From Doris montereyensis (taxonomy: Eukaryota > Mollusca > Gastropoda > Nudibranchia > Dorididae): a stretch of 64,000 bases of DNA. Made by a program: the position numbers and the translations under genes. The stretch is taken from positions 189,028-253,027 of the forward strand of contig JAXRKP010000287.1 in the NCBI GenBank assembly GCA_037039925.1, in the 5' to 3' direction. Shown piece by piece: positions 1 to 11,999 of the stretch. Position 1 is the first letter of the stretch. The number at the start of each line of letters is the position of its first letter. Below the pieces are notes generated by a model that saw only the letters and a list, made by a program, of their open reading frames with translations, had not been told where the DNA came from and ran no database searches.

Positions 1-120
1 TGTAGTTCCTACTTCGTTTCTTTCACTGTTTTGCATGTCTATTGTCTTGCTGTTTCCTCTGAATTCACCCAGAGATCATCGCATATGGTGGACAGGGTAA
101 ATTGCAATGAAACAAGTATT
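1..120 (+). repeat. Dispersed hairpin-end repeat family, copy 1
   Basis: The segment carries the family core: a pyrimidine-rich stretch, CTTGCTGTTTCCTCTGAATT, CACCCAGAGATCATCGC, and then GGTGGACAGGGTAAATT. AATTCACCC and GGGTAAATT face each other as an inverted repeat. The same core recurs seven more times in the window in both orientations. The left end is cut by the window edge. Confidence 0.7.
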
Positions 121-295
121 CTGATTTGTCTGTCGTTCCTCACCTGGCTGTCTGTCTGTATCCGCTTACCTTTTTTGTCTCTCTTTCTCTTTTGTTTCTT
201 CCCTCCTCTACTTGACTTCCTGCGCCCTGTAAATTACTTCTTGCCCTTTATCCATGAATGTTGACCTCAACATCTGCTGTGCATTGAATTTGCAG

Positions 296-578
296 GTGAC
301 GACAATTGAAGAGACGGATGAGTCAGGAGAGGAGGACTCAGACAATGTGAGAGTAAGGTCATCTGGATTGACCAGAGAATCCCGATCCCAAAGTTTGAAG
401 AGGAATAAAAACCCCAGGAAGGAGAAGGAAAAGGAAGAGCAAGGGGACAAAATTGAAATTGATCACAGTGCCTTGAAACGCTCATCATCCCTGAAGTACA
501 GATCAGAAAAAGACAAAGCTAGAAAAGATTTGTCTCCAGAGCCTGTGCAAACTAAACGTGACGGAAAGAAACTAAAAG
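296..578 (+). CDS. Internal exon of an unidentified basic, Ser/Lys-rich protein
   Basis: The exon is bounded by a TTTGCAG acceptor just before 296 and a GTGTGT donor at 579. It reads in phase 0 from VTTIEETDESGEEDSDNV, an acidic start, and then becomes very basic and serine-rich (RESRSQSLKRNKNPRKEKEKE, then ALKRSSSLKYRSEKDKARKD). It ends in phase 1, which matches the acceptor at 2750. No folded domain, transmembrane segment or signal peptide is visible, so this looks like a charged disordered stretch of a larger cytoplasmic or nuclear protein whose earlier exons lie to the left of the window. The open frame runs back to 254 through intron sequence, but the ATG there is not a credible start. 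I do not recognise the protein. Confidence 0.7.
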
Positions 579-1084
579 GTGTGTGTTTCTTTAAGTTGAC
601 TTATAACAATGGTTTCTCTTGTGTTTGATTTGTTGTTTGGGGGGGGGGATTGTTCCCTCTTTACCAACTCAAATAAAATCTAGATTTCAAGTCAGAAATG
701 ATGCTTAATGATTATACTGTTCGTTGGCTGCTGATTTAAATTTCCTATTAATTTTCTTTTGGGAGGGTAGGTTGGGGAGTTTTTTCTCTCTTGGGAAACT
801 TTAACTGATTTCAAGGTTTTTCCTCTCATAATTGTATTGCACACTGATATAAATCGACCAGTCAGAGCACCACCAAACGCAAAGGTTTTGGAACTATTTG
901 CGAAGTCTTTCTTTTTCTCTCTTCTGGCTTAATCCCATGAGCAGTTGCCACAACATATCAAATGTCTCCACGTTGTCTTATCCTGCCTTTGCGTACTGCT
1001 GTGACCCCAACACTGACTTTAACAGGCCCTGAATCCACCCCTAGCATTTTTCCCCAAACATGATCATCCATGCTTCTTCTCTGT

Positions 1085-1230
1085 ACATGCAGGCGGTTGG
1101 GCGGGCACGGCTGATAGGTCCTTCTTCTTTCCTTGTAATCTTTTACTTCCTTTTCTATCTTGCTGTTTCCTCTTAATTCACCTTGAGATCATCACAATGG
1201 TGGACAGGGTGAATTTCAATTAAACAAACA
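1085..1230 (+). repeat. Dispersed hairpin-end repeat family, copy 2
   Basis: This is one of the best preserved copies. It starts with a GC-rich head (GGCGGTTGGGCGGGCACGG), then TAGGTCCTTCTTC, a CT-rich middle, TGCTGTTTCCTCTTAATTCA, and a terminal stem in which AATTCACC pairs with GGTGAATT around the loop GAGATCATCACAATGGTGG. It looks like a short non-coding SINE or MITE. No flanking duplication could be settled by eye. Confidence 0.75.
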
Positions 1231-1468
1231 TCTCTGCACAGGCTTAAACCATCTCAGCCTTCCTTTTTGACTTTACTTCCAAAGTAATACGCCTGAGTTG
1301 TCTCTCTGTATAGTCTCGCTTCCAATCTCATCCATCCTCATCATTCTGAGTCAGAAGGGCAACATGCTTCCTGCTCTGCTTCCTGCCATTAGTGAATTCA
1401 CTAATGAAAATGATTCCTTTCATTTAACTCGCTGGGAAAGTAGGACAATTCAATGATTCTATCTAATC

Positions 1469-1654
1469 CAGTGGTTCGTAGCCTTGTTGGAGGTTCTGAA
1501 CCTCGCAAGTTTCATGCATGCATTCACCAAACCCTTCAGTGGGGGGAATGGAATGGATACACAGTTTGTTTGTGTGTGTCTTCACCTCTGCCAGACCCCT
1601 GAGACTGACTCACTGAACCCTGGGGTTCGATGGAACCCAGGTTAACCACCGCTG
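1469..1654. mobile_element. hAT-type MITE with 8-bp target duplication
   Basis: The 186-bp element begins CAGTGGTTCGTAGCC and ends GGTTAACCACCGCTG, giving imperfect terminal inverted repeats of hAT type (CAGNGGTT). The flanks ATCTAATC (1461-1468) and ATCTAATG (1655-1662) form an 8-bp target duplication with one mismatch, the length expected for hAT. It has no coding capacity, so it is a non-autonomous copy. Confidence 0.75.
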
Positions 1655-1714
1655 ATCTAATGGTATGCCCTTATTATAGAGTGAATAGTTGTTGGGAACT
1701 CTTTGCACCTTACT

Positions 1715-1830
1715 GGTAGGTTCTTCTTCTTCTTTTCTTTCATTCTTACCGCATCTCTCTCATTTGGTTGTTTCCTATCAATTCACCCTTAGATCAATTA
1801 CTGCATATAGTGTGGGGGTAAAAATCTTGC
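1715..1830 (+). repeat. Dispersed hairpin-end repeat family, copy 3 (diverged)
   Basis: Shares the TAGGTTCTTCTTC head remnant, the CT-rich middle, and GTTTCCTATCAATTCACCC followed by TAGATCA. The terminal stem is decayed. It sits 0.5 kb from copy 2 in the same orientation, with an hAT-type MITE between them. Confidence 0.6.
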
Positions 1831-2749
1831 CTATCAATCAGTCTCTTTTGTAAGTGTTCCTTTCATGCTCCTTTTCTCCTTTTAAATCTAGGCAATTGAA
1901 TCTTTCCTTTAAAAAAAACAACAGCAACCCAGTATACCAGATAGTGAAAAATTTAATATCTAGTTTGATCTCACATACTGCTTTCAAAAATTCAGTTATA
2001 AGTCCATTGACCTTATAATTATTGCATATCGATGGTGTCGGGCACAAACTGGCCAAGTCAAAGAACACTAATTTTACTGGAGAGACAAAAAACTGAATAA
2101 TTGTCTTGAAAATTGGTTTTGAATCATAATATTTTGCACACATGAGATGGATGGGATGTTTGTTCCAATGGAATAATTCATATTTTTACGTGAAATTAAT
2201 TTATTCTAACTCCTTGGACTTAGCCGTTTTGAGACATAAGAAATTGAAGCACTCAGCCATTTGTACCTTGACGACCCATTCAGTTGAAAAACGAAAGCTC
2301 AATTTAGCCGGTGTGATAAAACATACTTTTGAAGTATTTCTATATGCCGTCTGCTATTATTTACAGTATGATAATATCTTATGCATAACACCTTAAAGTG
2401 TTGGTCTTGTGTTCATAAATGTGCTTCTGTTTGCGATTGTTGAGGGAATGAAACTGTTGTTTGGGGGGGGGGGGGGTGTTGTTAGTTTGATTTTATGGTT
2501 TTTATTTTTTGAGGGAGTGATTACCAAGGTGAATGTAAACTATACTGTCTTGCATAAGATAAATTTTCTCTTCAAAATGTTTGTGTCGTTCAACCTTTAT
2601 GCTTGATATTTGTAAGCACAATCATGCTAAATTTATCTCTTTATATGAAAACAGCTAAAGTTCTGACTCTATTGTAGGCTTATTTTGTCACAAAATTAGG
2701 CATTAACATAATATAACAGTATACCTTTTTTCTCTCCCTTTTATCATAG

Positions 2750-5294
2750 GGGACAAGCCGTCTTTGTTCTCTAAGATCTTTGGACGTAGCAAGAAGAAAT
2801 CTTCCGAGCCCTCAGCGGCAGTTCTGATGCCACCACCACCCCCACCTCCACCAGTACGTTCTCGCTCCCCTTTCATCTGCAAGGAGCGATGGGTCAGGTG
2901 ATGGAAGGGAGTGCAAGGAGAAGGAGTATGCAACGTTTTCTGCCCAATTTCCTCCCCCTGAGTGGACTTGGTATCAGCAACAATTGGACAAGCAAAAGCG
3001 AGTGGAGACGTGGGTTTCACAGCATGGCCTGAACAACAATGCCCCAAACACCATTCATCTTCAAGGCACCTCGTTCACCCTCAGGCATCTGGCCCTTACG
3101 CTCATGGTATTCTAAACGAGAACACCCGCCACAATCATCCAGCAAGAAAATCTATCATTTCCTTGCATAATCAAAACAACGAATATTTACCAATGAATGT
3201 TGTGGGTAATGTTTACAACAAGAGCCAATGGCCTCAAGTAAATAATAACAGGCATCATAATGGAGAATTTACGAAAGCCCAGTCCATCAAACCGGATAAT
3301 TTTTATGAGAGCTTTCGTAACCCCTCCGATGTCGTTCACCATAGAAAACATAAAGGTAAAAAGCAGACAAAAGTTGACTCCATTAAACATCACCATGTAC
3401 ATCTCCAGCCCTCGCACCACGATGTGGGGAAAAGGCAGTCAGTGTACGACTTTATAGACCAAGCTGACATCACCCCTTGCAAACGTCCAACGTGTATCAC
3501 TCTGTGTCAGGGCTGTCGCCAGTTGGTCACCTCAGTGATGAGAGCACATATGCGAAGCTCATGGAAAAGCCAGACATTGGCCCTCTCCACTCAACACCCT
3601 GCGTCACCTCCAGCCAAAGCAGGGCCAGGCACGAGAGGATGTCTCACGGAGTCGATGGCCATGAGGCCAGAGATAGGATTTACGGTCCGCCGGATGATCA
3701 ACTTAAGCGTAAATCACATCGTTCCCGACGGAGAGGTCATAAGGCTTATAGTTACTATGGACACGGAGATGATATTAGCTATGAGTACAAGGGTCGATTG
3801 CCCAACAAGAATTCTTCAAGGGCTCAATCAAGGGATAGCGGTGTTAACTGTGTGGGTTTAGGAGGGACGAATAATCATGGGAAAAGGAGGGACAGTCATC
3901 TTTACGAGAACACTCCTGTGAGTAAAGACAAAGACCGTCGCTCCTACCATCCAATTAGAAATTCAGATCAGCCGCATTCAGCTGTCAGTCACGTGAGGTT
4001 TGATGCAGACATTGGAGATTCGGATGTGAATGAAGTCACCGATCCTGCCTTCAGTTCTGTAGTTTATGGAATTAATTCCCTAGTAGAGCAGCATGGCCTC
4101 AGTGAGTTAGGAGGCCCTCATAATAGGCAAAATGATTCTGAAATGGCCAACATGATGGCTGGATTTAACAGTGAGAGCTCCCAGTTACCACCTCCCTTAC
4201 CCATCTTTACAAAGTGCCTTTTATGATGAAAGCAGCCTTAACCCTACTCAACCATGTGCTCAGTTGGTGACTTGTGAAGCAGAAATTAATCCGAAGGCCC
4301 CTCCTCAAACTCAGGAACTTGCTTGTGAGACAGAATTGATTGACGTTGAAAGTTTACCAGATGTTCGCGAAATAGCTGGATCATCCGATGGAATGATAAG
4401 GACTATAACTGATAAAGTAAGTGCAATTTCTGTTTCGGAATCTGTTGAAAATTGTGAAAAGGAAGAGCAACATGCTCAGGAGGACAGAGAGAGAGCATGA
4501 AAACGTGGCTGATGGTGGAGATCCAGGAATGACAGATAACCATGGAGAAGGAGGTGACGCAAACAGGAATCTAAAACTGTGTGAAAAAAATGGCAGCGGT
4601 CAGTTGTCGAAGACAGAAGTAGCTGACAGTGGATTCAGTTCCCCAAGAAATCTGGTGGATGATCAGCATGGCCAGACATCCAGTCAGTCACAGTACAGTG
4701 AACACAGTGGTGGGCAGAGTCAGACAGAAAACAGTGATGCTCATCAGCACTCTGAGGAGAACGCTGTTTCAGATTCTCACCACACTCATAGCGATGTCAA
4801 CATGGCCAGTAGTGAACACAATAGCGGATCAACCAACGACAATGCGGATCATAGTGCTGAAGACTCCTTTGGTAAAAGGTTCCCAGCTCACCACATCAGT
4901 AAACGCAGCAGCTCCTCTCAGTCTCTCAAAAACAAGGGCTCTTCGCAATCTGTCAAAAGTGGAAAGTAACAGCAGCAGGCAATCACGCAAGCAGCAACTC
5001 TACCGTGTGGCTCACTATTCATCTGCCGCCAAAATCATGACTCATCCAGATGTCTTCAACAACAACACAACTGCATTTAATGGGCAAGACCATTATGCCC
5101 CTCCCGTAACAGCCCACTCAAACATGATCAACAGTCAAAGGATGGATCCAAGAAGACCTAAACGTGAGAAACACCGTGTGGATATTGTAAATATTCCTCC
5201 AGCAGTTTCCGATCGGTTGCACCGGTTTGAAGAAGAGCAACTGACCAAGAAATTTGGTGCACATGGGGAGTATGAAGTTATGGGTGTACTTTAA
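2750..5294 (+). CDS. Terminal exon of the same unidentified protein, frame broken six times
   Basis: The acceptor TATCATAG precedes 2750 and joins in phase 1 to the exon ending at 578. The exon opens with GDKPSLFSKIFGRSKKKS, then a run of eight prolines, then FPPPEWTWYQQQLDKQKR. It continues as a long His/Ser/Asn/Gln-rich, low-hydrophobicity region and ends with RLHRFEEEQLTKKF and the C-terminus EVMGVL, stop at 5292-5294. One 2.5 kb reading frame is recoverable only by changing frame near 2860-2875, 3041-3050, 3473-3478, 4195-4205, 4485-4496 and 4951-4960. Each site is a short homopolymer or dinucleotide run. Composition on both sides of each break is the same, so it was one exon. A hydrophobic C-terminus could be a PDZ ligand, but that is a guess. 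No family is recognised. Confidence 0.65.
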
Positions 5295-5960
5295 CATTGG
5301 CTTTGAGAAAGTTGACATATCATATAGACGTAAGGTTATATCGGGTACAGTGTGAGTTGTGAGTGTGTTTCGTTGTTCAGCAACCTACCCTTTTTACAAA
5401 TCATATTTTTATGCTCAAGACGTTTCTAAATGAAAGTTTCCATTGTTATAAGTGGGCATCTGTGAATATCTGTAATCATTGATGTAGACATATCTTCGTC
5501 ATGGTGTTTGCTTTATTTATTAAAACTTTTTTTCCGATTTTTATATTTATTATTCTTTTTTTTTTAATTTTAAAAATGTTATGAGGTTCCTACACATCAA
5601 ACATGCTAAATTGAGGGACTTTTACTTGGAGCCAGTTTAAAGTAAAGACAAAGAGCCAGTTTGCAAAGTTAAAGGGACTGGAACTCATTTTGTGATAATT
5701 TACATCAGCTGTTATTAATGCTTCATAATAATGAATACATTGGACATTTCTGAAGTCTGGAATGAAAGATTTGTTGGTTATTAAAAAAGAAATTATTTTA
5801 GCAACAGGGCACCATCTATTTTTGATCATCACATCTCTAAATTTGTAAATTTGGTAGAGGTCTCATTTGATAAATAATTTCTTCATGTGAATATTTAAAA
5901 ATTCAAAAGTATGTTATGCAATTGATTTATTCACAGGTATGAAAGAAAACATATTTCTGA
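5295..5960 (+). other. 3' flank of the unidentified + strand gene
   Basis: AT-rich sequence after the stop codon, with T-runs near 5520-5570. I see no clear AATAAA close to the stop and no open frame of interest. It is presumably 3' UTR and then intergenic DNA. Confidence 0.4.
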
Positions 5961-6644
5961 TTAACCCTTTGGTTGCTATCTTATTTGTCCCTATTTACAT
6001 CTCAAATGCTAAGGCTTTTTGAAAACTCCTATGAAAAATGGTGCTTTTAGAAGAAAAAATCTAGCTCTCAAACGACACATCACAAGGTAAGGAAATTTTC
6101 AGGCTAGTTAGGGATATGGACAAGCTAAATATTTGATTGATATATTGATGGTTTAGCATCCTCCAAACCCATTCTTGGTCAGATCTCTCTCTGTCACGCC
6201 CACTTCCCCTCTCTGTCCCTCTTCGTCACCATGATCCGTAGGCCTAGGACTAACATCACGATTGTCTAAATCTAGATCTAGTTCAGGCCTATCAGCTTCA
6301 GAAGTCGAGCTAGAATCATCACTCCCGGGCATAAACCCATCACCAGAGTCAATATCATCTTAATAGGTATCAGCCTCATCATCAGATTCCATCGCTAATG
6401 CAAACAAACCAATAAAACAAGAAAATCGTCAAAAATCACAGTTCAAAACACCCCCAAAAAATCACATTAGTCGAATAAAGCGTTGTTATCAAAGGGGAGC
6501 TACTCCCGAATTACTACAGGCATTGAAAATAAAGAATTCGCCTTTTAAATGGTCCTTATTAGGAATTCGCCTTTTGGCGAATGTCGCATTTGAAACCCAT
6601 ACCGGAAATTCGCCTTTCAGCGAATATAGCAACCAAAGGGTTAA
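5961..6644 (-). mobile_element. piggyBac-type element, internally deleted, with transposase N-terminal remnant
   Basis: The ends are TTAACCCTTTGGTTGCTAT (5961) and its exact reverse complement ending at 6644. That is a terminal inverted repeat starting CCCTTT inside TTAA target duplications, as in the piggyBac superfamily. Between them the - strand frame from ATG 6392-6390 to a stop at 6155-6153 encodes an Asp/Glu-rich peptide beginning MESDDEADTY and containing SGDGFMPGSDDSSSTSEADR, interrupted by one TAA after residue 10. Acidic N-termini are usual for piggyBac transposases. The catalytic DDD region is missing, so the 684-bp copy cannot be autonomous. This is one of the clearest mobile elements in the window. 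Confidence 0.85.
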
Positions 6645-7161
6645 TTTCCATTTTCAATATATATATATGAAAGGTTGTGAGAGGTCAACTCCAATATAAA
6701 TTAAAATGTAAATTTTTAATGTCTTCAACCTGACAATGCAGGTATATCCTAATCGTCAAAGAAGTCATCGTTTTATGATAGTACATGCTTGTGATCACTC
6801 TTTTTATATATAGAAATTGTTATTCACCCAAACTAAAGTGTATGGATTTTACTTCAAAATGGCTCAATGAGGTTTTAAAAAATTGGGTTCAATATAATCT
6901 TCCATCCAGAAATTTTGTTTCCTCTTGGTTTTTCTTTACCTCTATGAAAGAATGTATAACATTCACTTGTTACTGAGCTTTTTTCAGCTCCACATACACC
7001 CAATACTGGGAGTTTTCAGATGCTTCCAATTGTTCACTGATGAAAATCCCTACTAATGCAAATGATCTACAAATTTGGCCACAGAAACACCCAATTAACC
7101 ATCTTTAAACAGCAAAAAAAAAAAAAAAGATACAGTATACCTTTAATACTTTTATTGCAAC
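6645..7161. other. Gene-free AT-rich spacer
   Basis: I see no gene or repeat family here apart from a short TA run near 6660 and an A-run near 7113. Confidence 0.4.
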
Positions 7162-7518
7162 CAGGGGGTTCTTAAACTTTTAAAGGATGCACCCCCTGGC
7201 ACCATCCACCAGAAATCCCCCAAAAAAAAAAAAGAAAAGACACAATTTATGTTCAATAACCCTATATTAATGACATTGTTTTTTTTTAAGAACATAGAGT
7301 TACTTTTGCCGTTTTGTTGAGGGCATTGCACGTAGCAGGTTGGCTTCACAGTTGAGTTTGTTCCAAGCTTTTGTCTTCACATTTACAAGGGCAAAGTCGA
7401 AGAAAGTCTCATTAAAACTTGCAGAATTCAAGTTCAAGAAATGTTGTTGCTCGGGTCTACCTTCCAAACAATCGCTGAAACCCATCCCCACCTCTCCTCC
7501 TCTCGTGGGGAACCCCTG
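7162..7518. mobile_element. hAT-type MITE
   Basis: Starts CAGGGGGTTCTTAAAC and ends GGGGAACCCCTG, so the terminal repeats face each other as CAGGGG-GTTC. The flanks ATTGCAAC (7154-7161) and GTTTCAAC (7519-7526) agree at six of eight positions, consistent with a decayed 8-bp duplication. The interior is non-coding. Confidence 0.55.
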
Positions 7519-8136
7519 GTTTCAACAAAAAAGAGAATGAGGGTTATTTGTCCATCAACTGAATTTTTGTTAACTCATTTATAAATTTCATACATAATAT
7601 GGCACATAATGGTTAAACTCAGAATTTCATCATCAAACTCCACCTTGCTATCAATCATTGCGATAAAACCATAAAAAAACATTCCTTCTAGTAAGTTCTA
7701 GGCCTTCTCAAAGCCATATTGCCAGAAAAAAACACTAGAACAAAGAAATTCAAGAAATAGTCAGGCATGTGCATCTTAATAGAATATGCTCTAAAAATAG
7801 CTCTAGATCTAAAAATGGATTTACCACATCAATCAAACGTATGTGAACCCCAAAAATAGGTACAGTTCCTGCAAGTCAGTTATTGATTATTATTGTTTTC
7901 CCCATGCATGTATGGGATTTGTACAGAGAAACGTTCACACAATCCTGCATAAAATATGGTAACCATAGCAAGTGAGTTAAAAGCATTTTATGTTTTATTG
8001 TAAACTAGTTTAAACTCTAAAAGATAGAATTTAAATATTTTTGAATATGTGACCTTTTAATTATTGATATATCATATCTTAAGATAGCCACATTTGCATT
8101 ACAGAGCTTAAATTAGTTTCCTCTGTATGGGTCAAA

Positions 8137-8261
8137 TAATTTCTGTATTGGAATCTGTTGAAAGTTGTGAAAAGGAAGTGCAATATATTCTGGAGGACAG
8201 AGCCACAACATGAAAACGAAGCTGATGATGCAGCTCCAAGAATGACAGATAACCATGGAAT
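8137..8261 (+). pseudogene. Diverged duplicate of a piece of the + strand gene's last exon
   Basis: About 125 bp match positions 4422-4546 of the terminal exon at most sites: GGAATCTGTTGAAA, TTGTGAAAAGGAAG, GAGGACAGAG, ACATGAAAACG and GAATGACAGATAACCATGGA all recur in order. Homology stops abruptly on both sides, so it is an exon-internal fragment copied 3.7 kb downstream and not a retrocopy of the mRNA. In the copy, as in the parent, ten bases separate GAGGAC from CATGAA. Confidence 0.8.
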
Positions 8262-11176
8262 ACTATGATTATTAGTAAAGTATTAGTTCACATTAGTGTG
8301 GAGGTGAAAATTATTTGGAAGCATGAATGGATAAAAATAAGATAATGATCAACTTTTAACTTGATCAATTGTAGTCTTGTCATAATAATATCAGTGAAAA
8401 AGATGGAGAAATTGTTATCGGAGTGTGGATATTACAATATTTTAACTGATCTGAAGAAAACAAGACGAATGCTAGTTGTGAAAATACCACTACTGTAGCT
8501 TTTCATGGTCGTATTGTGTTCATAATGATCTATTTCTGAAACTTGGTAAACTCTTACAAGGTTGTCCGAATGGTGTTTTTGACCATTTTCGTCTCATTTT
8601 TAAGGTGACTTTCATTCTCTATAGCCTTTGTAGAAGATGGCATGAACAGAGAGAAGAAAAATAGCTGATCAGTGTAATATTAGTATCAGTGTCAATCTGC
8701 TACATGACTTATGACCTATGTAAGCTTTCACATATATTTTTGAAACATAAACGGTGCCTTTATATGTAAATCCTTTACTTCCTGTTTTTTTCACCTAAGA
8801 AAGCTGAGTCAGTGGAACTCCGAAAGTAAGAGATCACCGGGACCTACTACAAAATCTTGTTCAGAGCTGTCTTGAAATAACAATTTACATGTATGCAATT
8901 CATGTCAGTGAAGACAACAGACAATTTATTGGTTACTTCCCTTGACATGAATAATAAATTTTTCAAATGTCACACAGTATTTTTTTTTTTTAAAAGAAGG
9001 TAAAATTTCGATCATACAGGTGGCACATGCCAAGATCTTTCCTTCTCGTTTTTCTTTCCTTTCTTCGTTCTGTCATCACTTGACATTCACCTACTTCTAC
9101 TAGTCTGCTCCGGACGGCTTGAAATCGTTGACACGTGAAGACGGAATGAATGTGAGAGAGCGATGCCATTAGTCTAGTCAACCTCCCCTCCCCTCGCTAT
9201 CATCAATTCATACAGTGCAGTACAGACATAAGCTAAATATAGCAAGATCTGAATAGACCATCATTTTTAACAAAATTTTATTTTTAAATACAGTTTGCCC
9301 CTTTACAGGTGTTGAGTGTTTTTTACATTAATATTAGACGTAGATGAGAAGAGGATCTCCCTAAATCCGATTTCGCTATCGACAAGGTATTTTTATTAAC
9401 TTAAATTAGAAGAGGAAAACAATACATGGGAATTTGGATTGATCTTGTTATTCCCGAGTTCTTGTCTTTTTCTAGTTCTGTACTTTCGAGTTCCACTGTT
9501 TTGTATACTTAAATTTAAGAAAAGAAAAAAGGCACAATAGTTTAAAGGTCTTTAATTTTACCATTGCAATACCAAGTAATGACTCTATCTCTCTCTCTCT
9601 CTCTCTCGTTGAAACCTTAACATCAATGCTTCTATTGACAATGACAACCTTGAAGGGATACCTTGATCTCACAAATTCATTATTTCCTTTCAACTACCTT
9701 AATTTTACCACCCGCCTCAGAATTCAGAATTTTTGGAAATGTGTCTCAGCAGAATCAGTTTCTTTCTTTGCGATTTAATTCTTATGGAAATTCAAATTAA
9801 CAAAACGAGATAAATTAACATTGAGATTTAGACAGAAATATTTGTTGAAAAGAAAATTAAGAGAAGGCGGACCTTAAAGTTGATGCAGGTGCAATGAAAA
9901 GTTTTAATTGTTTACTGTAGATTTTTTGTTTAATATTGCATTTTGATAGTTATTTGTTACAAGTATGTATTAGATGACATACATTTTACAGTGCAGTTTT
10001 TAAGGCAAACTTTACATATTTGCACTAAGGCCTACTTATTTCTCCTTTTATTATCTAAACAAGTGTGTTTTTAGACATGAAATTTGTTGTGAGCAGAATT
10101 TAATAAACCACATTTAAGCTGAATTTACTTTCACCATTTTCAACATATCTTCATGTAATGTGGGTATTCTTTTCTTCTATCTTCTTTTGATGCGCATTTA
10201 TGTTTTATCATGGGGTAATTGAATACTACCAAATATTTGGTACTCAAATGAAAGTCAAATTTCTTGACTTAATGTTATGTTTTTTTGAAAATTTTACACC
10301 ACACGATTTAAATAATAATGAGGATGAATCATGTCTGGTAAAATCTACCAATTCATACATTGTGATTGCAAGGAACAATTTCAACCCTTGAAATTTCAAT
10401 GTCATGAGAAAGGTATGCATTTCTCTGTACACTCAAATTTTATGCTGCCCCCCATTATACCATCATTCCTACCGCCAGCTTTTCAGCTTTGTGGGGATCA
10501 GACACTACAAAAACAATGAAATAATTATTGTAGAATATAAGTAATTTTATACCGCCACTGTGCATCACTATTCCCTTCCCTTAAGTGATGCAAACAGGTA
10601 GAAGTAGCATCTAGTTTGGCTTGATCACAAATCACCATCAAACACACTACACACACACACACACACAAGGATCACTGCCATGTGTTTCTGAGTACTCTAA
10701 CACTTACAGAACTGACACGGACACTAGTGATACAAGGCTTCTTCTTTTTATGAGAATGAGAATACTGAAGGTTTTGAGACACCATTTGTTGTCCACTGCT
10801 TAGGCCTAGGTCAGCCCAATGAAGATTAGCAATAGCATCAGCATAGGTTCAGATCGCGTCATCCTGACAATAGCTTGTCGGGGTAGGCCTGGCTACGATT
10901 TGGTCCAATTGAGTGGTGAGAATTAGGCTTCATAGCAGTGTCATAACCTAGGCTAATCCATTTTGAGTTAGATGTGTTCCTTTCTAGACTACATAAAAGC
11001 AGGTGATCATACTATTACTATAATATAATACCACAATAGCCTTTGCACATGCCATAGGTCTACATTGTCTTGTCAGTAATGTCAGAGATTGTTTTTCTTC
11101 TACTAGATTAGTCAAATATTGATTCTCCCTATTGTGTTTTCATAATAACACTATTCCCTTTATAGTGCCAAGTAAC
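8262..11176. other. Long gene-free stretch
   Basis: AT-rich intergenic DNA with a short (CT)n near 9586-9607 and a (CA)n near 10647-10668. Open frames here are short and show no family resemblance or conserved splice context. Confidence 0.4.
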
Positions 11177-11999
11177 CAGTGGTACAACAGTTGGTGGTAT
11201 AACAAGGTTTGAATGTATATATATGTAATTTCACTTAATTAAAAATCAGTAATGATAAACATGGGAGCTATTGCTTAAATGTCTAGAAATTTATTATAGG
11301 TTACGACCACAGGTTGATTATCTCTTACTTATATCTTTTAAGGGTATTGTATTCTACATTCCATGCCAGCCTTTTTTCTTCTTTTCTAACTGCTAAGAAT
11401 TCCTTCCATGATGTTTCTCAGGAAATCATTTTCTGCACCAGTTTATTATTCTCTATAGCATAGTGAGCTTAGAATAATCAATCAAGTGACATGCTGTTTC
11501 AATTAATAAAGTAGAACATCATGTTACTTTTGCTGTGTATCTAAAACATTAAAATTTGTTTTCCTTGGCTGTATTATATATATTGTGTATATGTAAGTAT
11601 GAAAAATATGGCCAACCCAGACACTGAAATCAACAGCAAACAGATACATATTCAGCCAAAGAAACTAATTTAATTGACTCTGTCAATGTGGAGAATACAA
11701 CAAGAGAGTCACAAAAGTGTAGATCTATGCCTGATAATTCCTAATAATATTTTTTTGAACACTTACTTAGTCAAGACCCAGTGCAGGTATTTGATAGGCC
11801 TAAAAGAGAGGGGGAAAGAGTGTGTATCTAGTACATTACGATGGCTGGCTGACCGTTGGCCAATAATTTATGATGAGCGAGTCATCGGCTAGGCCTATTG
11901 TGCACCCTTATTTCCCTTGCAAGCGGCTTATAACAGAAATCGGTTATAACAGGACTGTAGCCTTTCCCACATCGATCCTGTTATAAACGGTCTCCACTG
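11177..11999. mobile_element. Possible pogo/Tigger-like TIR element (weak)
   Basis: The right end reads CCTGTTATAAACGGTCTCCACTG followed by TA, so its reverse complement starts CAGTGGAGACCGTTTATAAC, a Tigger-type end. A candidate left end at 11177 reads CAGTGGTACAACAGTT then GGTATAACAAGG. It shares CAGTGG and TATAACANGG but lacks a flanking TA. The right end alone is more secure than the pairing. Confidence 0.3.

Larger units (their letters stand above)
579..2749 (+). other. Intron of the unidentified + strand gene
   Basis: This 2.2 kb intron has a GTGTGT donor and a TAG acceptor. It hosts two copies of the hairpin-ended repeat family and a small hAT-type MITE, listed separately, plus a G homopolymer near 2463. 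No further exon is convincing in it. Confidence 0.55.
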
